Assembly (NCBI GenBank): GCA_009778255.1
Contig: WRKD01000072.1
Coordinates: 1-5,119, forward strand
Length of the DNA stretch: 5,119 bases
Source: Bacillota bacterium
Lineage (GTDB): Bacteria; Bacillota; Dehalobacteriia; UBA4068
Reading direction: 5' to 3'
Each line of letters starts with the position of its first letter. The first letter of the stretch is position 1. Shown piece after piece: positions 1 to 4,329 of this stretch. The position numbers were made by a program, and so were the translations under genes. The notes below the pieces were generated by a model, which was given only the letters and a program-made list of their open reading frames with translations, was not told where the DNA came from and did no database searches.

Positions 1-10
1 TATGAAATAA
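1..10 (+). CDS. Possible last codons of SecY (partial)
   Basis: Read in the frame starting at base 2, the window opens with ATG AAA TAA, that is Met-Lys-stop, after one base of a preceding codon. In Firmicutes the gene directly before adk is normally secY, whose products often end in a short basic tail such as Gly-Phe-x-Lys. This assignment is inference from gene order and a two-residue match. The stop overlaps the adk ribosome binding site, which fits tight coupling of the two genes. Confidence 0.35.
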
Positions 11-23
11 GGGAGAGAAAATT

Positions 24-677
24 ATGCAGTTAGTACTCTTAGGCCCCCCCGGGGCCGGTAAAGGCACACAAGCCGATGCTTTAGTAAAAAAGCTCTTTAT
101 TCCCCATATCTCTACCGGCGAAATTTTTCGCGCAGCTATATCTATGGGTACTGCTATGGGCAAAGAGGCTAAATCTTATTTGGACGAAGGTAAATTAGTG
201 CCGGATGAAATAACGGTGGGTATTATTAAAGACCGTTTAAGCCAGGCAGATTGCCGCGCCGGGTTTTTATTGGATGGTTTTCCCCGTACTCTTCAACAGG
301 CAAAAGCATTGGACGTATTATTGAAAGAGCTTGAACTGCAATTGACTAAAACGTTGAATATTGAAGCGCCGCCAGATTTGTTAATAGTGCGTTTAACCGG
401 ACGGCGTATGTGTAGTAAATGTGGCGCCATCTATCATCTTTTATATAATGCGCCGCAAAATGAAGGCTTCTGTGATGTCTGTGGCGGTTCATTATATCAG
501 CGCAGCGATGATTCGGAAGAAACAGTGCGCCGCCGCTTGGATGTTTATAAGGAGCAAACAGAGCCCTTAATTGAGTATTATTTTGCTCAAGGTTTACTAG
601 CACGCGTAAATGGCGCTTTACCTATGAATGAGGTTTTATTGGCTTTGGGCCAAGCTTTGGGGCAAAAATGGAATTAG
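24..677 (+). CDS. adk: Adenylate kinase, zinc-binding long form
   Basis: Cytosolic enzyme that converts ATP and AMP to two ADP. The 217-residue length is usual for the bacterial long form. Visible motifs are the P-loop GPPGAGKGT at residues 7-15, the AMP-site segment around STGEIFR at 30-36, and DGFPRT at 84-89. The LID domain spans about 125-163 and carries four cysteines at 130, 133, 150 and 153 in a CxxC-x16-CxxC pattern. This is the structural zinc site found in many Gram-positive and clostridial enzymes. A conserved tail of the LID, QRSDDSEET, and arginines near 171 follow. The family usually has GDMFR or GDMLR where this protein has GEIFR, a mild Asp-to-Glu change. The ATG at 24 is preceded by AGGGAGAG (10-17) at 6 bases. 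It is the first complete gene here and lies where secY-adk is expected. The stop is TAG. Confidence 0.97.
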   Translation: MQLVLLGPPGAGKGTQADALVKKLFIPHISTGEIFRAAISMGTAMGKEAKSYLDEGKLVPDEITVGIIKDRLSQADCRAGFLLDGFPRTLQQAKALDVLLKELELQLTKTLNIEAPPDLLIVRLTGRRMCSKCGAIYHLLYNAPQNEGFCDVCGGSLYQRSDDSEETVRRRLDVYKEQTEPLIEYYFAQGLLARVNGALPMNEVLLALGQALGQKWN

Positions 678-797
678 CTAGTATACGGCCCCTTCGTTCG
701 TCTATTCTCCCTTTATGGTGTTTGTATGGGTAGTAAAAAAAAATCTGCAATGTTTTTTATCATACCGAAGAATTACGAGTCAAGTGCAAATTGCTCA

Positions 798-1070
798 ATG
801 CAAATGGGGCAATTGGTACGCTCGTTGGTCGGGCGCGATAAGGATACTTACTATTTGGTGGCTGGCTGCGTAGATAATATGCTTTACCTGGCAGACGGAC
901 GCAAGCGCGGCATTAACAACCTCAAAAAGAAAAATATCCGGCATGTGCAAAAATGTAATCGCATAGCGGCTGATGCGATAATAGCAGCGCAGGGCAGACC
1001 ATTGCGGGATGAAGAAATTAGAATGGCGATTAGGGAGTTTGTGACGCTCGAATGTAATGAGGAGGTTTAA
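798..1070 (+). CDS. KOW-domain RNA-binding protein (YbzG / L14e-like family)
   Basis: Small predicted nucleic-acid-binding protein of the KOW type found in Firmicutes just before infA; the syntenic Bacillus gene is ybzG. Its role is unknown, presumably ribosome- or RNA-linked. From the ATG at 798 the product has 90 residues. It starts with the family-like segment MGQLVRSLVGRDK (residues 3-15), then a beta-rich stretch ending in LADGRKR (31-37), a basic patch LKKKNIRH (42-49), and a helical acidic tail with LRDEEIRMAIREF (69-81). An in-frame ATG at 726 would add 24 residues that do not resemble the family and come from AT-rich sequence; I prefer 798. Neither start has a convincing Shine-Dalgarno site: GGTG at 717-720 lies 5 bases before 726. 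Most relatives carry Gly where this one has Asp16 (GRDKD rather than GRDKG). The stop TAA lies one base before the infA start. Confidence 0.8.
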   Translation: MQMGQLVRSLVGRDKDTYYLVAGCVDNMLYLADGRKRGINNLKKKNIRHVQKCNRIAADAIIAAQGRPLRDEEIRMAIREFVTLECNEEV

Positions 1071-1071
1071 C

Positions 1072-1290
1072 ATGTCTAAGCAGGATGCTATTGAAATTGA
1101 CGGTATTGTCATAGAACCATTGCCCAACGCCATGTTTACCGTAGAATTAGCGAATGGGCATCGCATTCTAGCGCATATCTCGGGTAAAATACGTACCAAC
1201 TATATTCGCATTTTGCCCGGAGATAAAGTGACGGTGGAATTGAGTCCTTATGACTTAAAACGTGGCCGTATTACTTATAGATATAAATAG
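1072..1290 (+). CDS. infA: Translation initiation factor IF-1
   Basis: IF-1 binds the A-site region of the 30S subunit during initiation and works with IF-2 and IF-3. The product has 72 residues, exactly the usual bacterial length, and is a single S1-like OB-fold domain. Diagnostic segments are EPLPNAMF (15-22), LANGHRILAHISGKIR (26-41) and RILPGDKVTVELSPYDL (46-62), ending in RGRITYRYK. The start at 1072 is chosen because GGAGG (1061-1065) lies 6 bases upstream. An in-frame ATG at 1057 would add five residues (MRRFN) that are the ribosome binding site read as protein. The gene begins one base after the stop of the KOW gene, so translation is probably coupled. Thr42 stands where Met is common (KIRMN); this is minor. 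Confidence 0.98.
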   Translation: MSKQDAIEIDGIVIEPLPNAMFTVELANGHRILAHISGKIRTNYIRILPGDKVTVELSPYDLKRGRITYRYK

Positions 1291-1298
1291 AGTTTGAC

Positions 1299-1350
1299 GG
1301 CTGGAGATTTGATTTTGAAATATTTGTATTCTTTCAGCAAATTTCCGGCT
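1299..1350 (+). promoter_or_regulatory. Long imperfect RNA hairpin in the infA-rpmJ spacer
   Basis: Bases 1299-1311 (GGCTGGAGATTTG) pair with 1338-1350 (CAAATTTCCGGCT). This gives 13 consecutive pairs, of which three are G-U wobbles (1299/1350, 1302/1347, 1306/1343). After a 3-base bulge (1312-1314), six more pairs form between 1315-1320 and 1332-1337, closing an 11-base loop. All imperfect positions are wobbles only in plus-strand RNA, which supports an RNA structure rather than a DNA palindrome. No T-tract follows, so it is not an intrinsic terminator. It ends 8 bases before the rpmJ Shine-Dalgarno site. A role in control of rpmJ, RNA processing or stability is inference. Confidence 0.55.
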
Positions 1351-1373
1351 TGTAAATTGAGGGGGTCGATTTT

Positions 1374-1487
1374 ATGAAGGTGCGAGCTTCGGTTAAGCCT
1401 ATTTGTGAGAAATGTAAAATAATAAAAAGGCAAGGCAAGGTTATGGTGATTTGCACTAATACCAAGCATAAGCAAAAACAGGGATAG
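1374..1487 (+). CDS. rpmJ: 50S ribosomal protein L36, zinc-binding form
   Basis: Smallest protein of the large subunit, stabilising 23S rRNA folding. The 37-codon frame reads MKVRASVKPICEKCK at the start and ends TKHKQKQG, the standard L36 pattern and length. The zinc ligands Cys11, Cys14, Cys27 and His32 are all present, so this is the C+ form. The start ATG is preceded by GAGGGGG (1359-1365) at 8 bases. It lies between infA and rpsM as in most Firmicutes, but is set off by an 83-base spacer with a hairpin upstream and a 63-base spacer downstream. The stop is TAG. Confidence 0.97.
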   Translation: MKVRASVKPICEKCKIIKRQGKVMVICTNTKHKQKQG

Positions 1488-1493
1488 GACTTG

Positions 1494-1528
1494 TTAATAG
1501 TTATTTGTTGTCAGTTGTCAGTTAATGA
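1494..1528 (+). repeat. Short degenerate heptamer tandem repeat
   Basis: The spacer between rpmJ and rpsM contains two perfect copies of TTGTCAG in tandem (1508-1514, 1515-1521). In the same 7-base register they are flanked by weaker units: TTAATAG (1494), TTATTTG (1501) and TTAATGA (1522). The outer GTTAAT words at 1493 and 1521 are 28 bases apart, exactly four units. Similar short heptamer repeats occur in intergenic DNA of several bacteria; with only two exact copies, chance is possible. Confidence 0.4.
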
Positions 1529-1550
1529 AAACGTGGAGGTGTAAAATTAG

Positions 1551-1922
1551 ATGGCACGTATTGCTGGCGTAGACCTGCCCAGAGACAAAAGGGTGGAAGT
1601 GGGCCTGACCTATATTTATGGCGTGGGCTTAAAAACCTCCCAAAAAATACTTGCTGAGGCCGGTGTAAACCCCGATACCAGGGTTAAGGATTTGACAGAG
1701 GATGAAACAGTTCGCATACGTGAAGTTTTGGGCCGTACCTGTCAGGTGGAGGGCGATTTGCGCCGAGAAGTGGCGTTAAATATTAAGCGTCTAAATGAAA
1801 TTGGCTGTTACCGCGGTATTCGCCACCGTCGTGGTTTACCTGTACGAGGGCAGAATACTAAAACCAATGCCCGTACCCGCAAAGGACCAAAGCGTACCGT
1901 GGGCGTAAGAAGGAAAAGATAG
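1551..1922 (+). CDS. rpsM: 30S ribosomal protein S13
   Basis: S13 sits in the head of the small subunit, contacts the P-site tRNA and forms bridges to the 50S subunit. The 123-residue product begins MARIAGVDLP, carries the helix-two-turn-helix region (about 14-60, with YGVGLKTSQKIL at 23-34), and then VEGDLRREV (66-74). The hallmark RGIRHRRGLPVRGQ (88-101) and a basic tail that ends GVRRKR follow; the tail reaches toward tRNA in known ribosomes. GGAGGTG (1535-1541) lies 9 bases before the ATG. It heads the S13-S11-S4-RpoA-L17 block, the alpha operon proper. No good promoter is visible in the 63 bases before it, so it probably shares the upstream transcript. The stop is TAG. Confidence 0.98.
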   Translation: MARIAGVDLPRDKRVEVGLTYIYGVGLKTSQKILAEAGVNPDTRVKDLTEDETVRIREVLGRTCQVEGDLRREVALNIKRLNEIGCYRGIRHRRGLPVRGQNTKTNARTRKGPKRTVGVRRKR

Positions 1923-1950
1923 CCTATTAACAACTGTATCATGTATTAAA

Positions 1951-1955
1951 GGAGG
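1951..1955 (+). promoter_or_regulatory. Ribosome binding site that fixes the rpsK start
   Basis: GGAGG (in AAAGGAGGTTTT) lies 8 bases before a TTG codon at 1964. A second in-frame TTG at 1958 would be only 2 bases away, too close for initiation. The spacing, together with the family N-terminus MARRQ, selects 1964. Confidence 0.85.
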
Positions 1956-1963
1956 TTTTGATT

Positions 1964-2350
1964 TTGGCTCGCAGGCAAACCAGAAGGAAGAAAGAAAAAA
2001 AGAATGTGGAGGTGGGCGTGGCCCATATCCAATCCACTTTCAATAATACGATGATTACTATTACAGACAGGGAAGGCAATGCCATTTCCTGGTCTTCGGC
2101 TGGGGCCATGGGTTTTAAAGGCTCGCGCAAAAGCACGCCCTTCGCCGCACAGATGGCCGCCGAAGTAGCTGCCAAGGATGCCATGGAGCATGGCATGAGG
2201 CAGGTGGAATGTCTGGTCAAAGGGCCGGGCAGCGGACGTGAGGCTGCCATACGTTCTCTGCAGGCTGCCGGGCTGGAAGTCTCTATGATTAAAGATGTGA
2301 CTCCCATACCGCATAACGGTTGCCGTCCACCCAAAAGAAGAAGAGTTTAG
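1964..2350 (+). CDS. rpsK: 30S ribosomal protein S11
   Basis: S11 forms part of the platform of the small subunit near the mRNA exit and the decoding region. The 128-residue product, the usual length, begins MARRQTRRKKEKKNV and contains GVAHIQSTFNNTMITITD (18-35), then WSSAGAMGFKGSRKSTPFAA (43-62). It ends with the highly conserved VKGPGSGREAAIRSL (85-99) and DVTPIPHNGCRPPKRRRV (111-128). The start is TTG, which is uncommon for a ribosomal protein gene but is supported by spacing to GGAGG and by the family N-terminus. The gene is richer in GC than its neighbours: bases 2101-2280 count 112 G+C of 180. All three leucine codons are CTG, while adk and late rpsD prefer TTA and TTG. The stop TAG overlaps the rpsD ribosome binding site. 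Confidence 0.98.
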   Translation: MARRQTRRKKEKKNVEVGVAHIQSTFNNTMITITDREGNAISWSSAGAMGFKGSRKSTPFAAQMAAEVAAKDAMEHGMRQVECLVKGPGSGREAAIRSLQAAGLEVSMIKDVTPIPHNGCRPPKRRRV

Positions 2351-2362
2351 GAGGAAGGATAA

Positions 2363-2989
2363 ATGGCAAGATATACAGGCGCGGTCTGCCGGCAGTGCCG
2401 CCGCGAAGGCATGAAGCTCTATCTGAAAGGCGATCGTTGTTATTCCGATAAATGCGCCGTGGTGGTAAAAAACTATGCGCCGGGGCAGCATGGCCAGGGA
2501 CGCAAAAAGGTTTCTGAATATGGTACCCAGCTGCGCGAGAAGCAAAAGGTGCGCCGCATGTACGGCATATTGGAAAAGCAGTTTCATAATTATTTTGAAA
2601 AAGCCGAGCGTCAAAAGGGTGTAACAGGGGAAAATCTTTTACGTTTATTGGAATTGAGGCTGGATAATGTAGTTTATCGCTTGGGCTTGGCTTCCTCTCG
2701 CGTTGATGCGCGCCAATTGGTGCGTCACGGCCATTTTACTGTAGACGGGCACAAGGTTAATATTCCTTCCTGTTTGGTAAGGATAGGACAAGTGATAGCT
2801 GTAAACGAAAAAAGTAAAAAATCGCCTAAATTCGAGGAAATAGCTGCCTCAATGGTTCACCGTAATGCCCCGCAATGGCTGGAACAGGATAAAGAGAGTT
2901 TAAGTGGAAAAGTTACTGCATTGCCTGTGCGTGAGGATATGGATCAAAATATCAACGAACAGCTGATAGTAGAATTGTATTCTCGTTAA
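2363..2989 (+). CDS. rpsD: 30S ribosomal protein S4, zinc-ribbon form
   Basis: S4 is a primary 16S rRNA-binding protein that nucleates 30S body assembly and helps maintain decoding accuracy. The 208-residue product has an N-terminal zinc site, Cys9, Cys12, Cys26 and Cys31, as in clostridial C+ S4 proteins. It then has NYAPGQHGQGRKK (37-49) and the RNA-binding S4 domain at about 97-158, including SSRVDARQLVRHGHFTVDG (111-129). The C-terminus is NEQLIVELYSR. AGGAGG (2349-2354) overlaps the rpsK stop and lies 8 bases from the ATG, so translation is probably coupled to rpsK. In enteric bacteria S4 represses its own operon by binding the leader before rpsM; I see no recognisable counterpart of that leader here. 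Codon use changes within the gene, from CTG-rich at the start to TTG/TTA-rich after about codon 70. Confidence 0.98.
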   Translation: MARYTGAVCRQCRREGMKLYLKGDRCYSDKCAVVVKNYAPGQHGQGRKKVSEYGTQLREKQKVRRMYGILEKQFHNYFEKAERQKGVTGENLLRLLELRLDNVVYRLGLASSRVDARQLVRHGHFTVDGHKVNIPSCLVRIGQVIAVNEKSKKSPKFEEIAASMVHRNAPQWLEQDKESLSGKVTALPVREDMDQNINEQLIVELYSR

Positions 2990-3001
2990 CAGGCATTTTT
3001 T

Positions 3002-3009
3002 AGGAGGGG
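3002..3009 (+). promoter_or_regulatory. Ribosome binding site that fixes the rpoA start
   Basis: AGGAGGGG is followed by two adjacent ATG codons at 3011 and 3014. Measured from the end of AGGAGG, the spacing is 3 bases to the first and 6 bases to the second. The second also gives the family-like start M-x-x-IEKPKI, so 3014 is preferred. Confidence 0.7.
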
Positions 3010-3013
3010 CATG

Positions 3014-3961
3014 ATGTTTGGAATAGAAAAGCCTAAAATACAATGCGAAAGCATGGAAAGTGATAATTCATATGGCCGCTTTGTGGTAGAACCGCTGGAG
3101 AGGGGTTATGGAACAACTCTGGGTAATTCTTTGCGACGTGTGCTGTTATCCTCTTTGCCGGGGGCAGCGGTGACGGCAGTAAAAATTGAACATGTTTTGC
3201 ATGAATTTTCTACCGCGCCCGGCGTGGTGGAAGATATAACAGATATAATTCTTAATTTAAAAGGGCTGGCTGTTAAAATGTATTGCGACGATCCGCGTAC
3301 TATTTATGTAGATGCACAAGGCGAGGGAACAGTAAAAGCGGCGGATATCATTTGCGATCCGGATGTGGAAATACTGAACCCGGAGCATTATTTAGCTACC
3401 TTGGATACAGACGGTTTTTTGAAAATGGAAATATCTGTGGCTAAGGGGCGCGGTTATGTCAGCGCGGAGAAGAATAAACAGGAAGGGCAACCAATTGGTA
3501 TTATTCCGGTCGATTCGCTCTTTTCTCCGGTAGTGAAAGTGAATTATTTTGTAGAAGATACGCGTGTGGGCCAGCAAACAGACTACGATAAACTTACTTT
3601 AGATATTTGGACAGATAAAACCATTGCCCCAGACGAAGCTATAAGTTCTTCTGCACGTATTTTAACAGAATACCTTGATCTGTTCGTTGGTTTAACCGAG
3701 AGGCTTACGCCAGAAGTTATGTTGGTGGAAAAAGAGGAAAGCAAAAAGGATAAGCTATTAGAGATGACCATTGAAGAATTAGATTTATCGGTGCGCTCTT
3801 ATAATTGTTTAAAACGCGCCGGCATACATACCGCTCAGGAATTAGCTAACCGCACTGAAGAAGAAATGATGAAAGTACGTAATTTAGGCCGTAAATCTTT
3901 GGAAGAAGTGGTATGGAAGCTAAATGAGCTTGGCCTATCCTTAAAGAACAATGATGACTAA
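3014..3961 (+). CDS. rpoA: DNA-directed RNA polymerase subunit alpha
   Basis: The alpha dimer nucleates RNA polymerase assembly through its N-terminal domain. It contacts UP elements and activators through its C-terminal domain. With the start at 3014 the product has 315 residues, the usual Firmicutes length; the ATG at 3011 would add one Met. The N-terminal domain (about 1-230) shows VEPLERGYGTTLGNSLRRVL (25-44) and LPGAAVTAV, GVVEDITDIILNLK (70-83), NYFVEDTRVGQQTDYDKLTL (177-196) and the ILTEYLDLFVGL segment. An acidic linker at about 235-248 leads to the C-terminal domain. There TIEELDLSVRSYNCLKRAGI (252-271) holds Arg261, matching the UP-element-binding Arg265 of E. coli, and VRNLGRKSLEEV (288-299) follows. 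Nothing is missing or broken. The stop TAA lies 23 bases before rplQ. Confidence 0.98.
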   Translation: MFGIEKPKIQCESMESDNSYGRFVVEPLERGYGTTLGNSLRRVLLSSLPGAAVTAVKIEHVLHEFSTAPGVVEDITDIILNLKGLAVKMYCDDPRTIYVDAQGEGTVKAADIICDPDVEILNPEHYLATLDTDGFLKMEISVAKGRGYVSAEKNKQEGQPIGIIPVDSLFSPVVKVNYFVEDTRVGQQTDYDKLTLDIWTDKTIAPDEAISSSARILTEYLDLFVGLTERLTPEVMLVEKEESKKDKLLEMTIEELDLSVRSYNCLKRAGIHTAQELANRTEEEMMKVRNLGRKSLEEVVWKLNELGLSLKNNDD

Positions 3962-3984
3962 AAGTATTTGAGGAGGAATTTTTT

Positions 3985-4323
3985 ATGGCTTATCGCAGGC
4001 TGGGGGTAAAGAGCGCTCATCGCAAGGCTATGTTGCGCAATGCCTCTACCTCCCTTTTAAAACATGGAAGAATTGAAACTACGCAGCCGCGAGCAAAGGA
4101 AATAGCAAGCGTAACAGAAAAGATGATCTCTTTGGGCAAGCAAGGCGATTTAGCAGCCCGCCGTTTAGCCTTGGCCTATCTTTTGGATGAAGATGTGGTC
4201 AGTAAACTTTTTAATGAATTGGCGCCCAAATACGCGGGGCGTGGCGGTGGTTATACACGTATAGTGCGCTTGGGCAATAGACGCGGCGACGCGGCAGCTA
4301 TGGCGCTGGTGGAATTGATTTAG
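3985..4323 (+). CDS. rplQ: 50S ribosomal protein L17
   Basis: L17 is a large-subunit protein near the peptide exit side. The 112-residue product is of usual length for Gram-positive bacteria. It begins MAYRRLGVKSAHRKAMLRN and contains LLKHGRIETT (24-33), ARRLALAYLLDEDVVSKLF (58-76) and the conserved GGYTRIVRLGNRRGDAAAMA (88-107), ending in VELI. AGGAGG (3971-3976) lies 8 bases before the ATG. It closes the alpha operon block. Its TAG stop is in the same frame as the following ecfA1 start, with only two codons between (AAC GCC), so the two reading frames are joined by a single stop codon. Confidence 0.98.
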   Translation: MAYRRLGVKSAHRKAMLRNASTSLLKHGRIETTQPRAKEIASVTEKMISLGKQGDLAARRLALAYLLDEDVVSKLFNELAPKYAGRGGGYTRIVRLGNRRGDAAAMALVELI

Positions 4324-4329
4324 AACGCC

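Noticed and set aside
657..684. Possible promoter at the end of adk: TTGGGG (657-662) and TAGTAT (679-684)
   Set aside because: Only 3 of 6 and 4 of 6 matches, partly inside adk; no better than chance.
668..733. Short frame starting at ATG 668 and overlapping the end of adk, as a possible map remnant or leader peptide
   Set aside because: It gives only about 21 residues (MELASIRPLRSS and on) with no likeness to the methionine aminopeptidase N-terminus and no ribosome binding site.
732..758. A-run followed by T-run (AAAAAAAAA ... TTTTTT) as a terminator
   Set aside because: The only pairing is A-T, with no GC stem, and a co-transcribed gene follows closely.
1294..1321. Possible promoter: TTGACG (1294-1299) with TGAAAT (1316-1321) 16 bases later
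   Set aside because: The -35 box is good, but the -10 box matches only 4 of 6 and both parts overlap the hairpin. It is too weak to call from sequence alone.
1946..2614. Long minus-strand open frame (222 codons) opposite rpsK and rpsD, and other minus-strand frames
   Set aside because: They lie opposite strongly conserved ribosomal-protein genes, show no recognisable family and no ribosome binding site; they are shadows of the real genes.
4321..4323. TAG at the end of rplQ as a pyrrolysine codon or recoding site
   Set aside because: L17 ends at the usual length here and TAG serves as stop in five other genes of the operon, so it acts as an ordinary stop.
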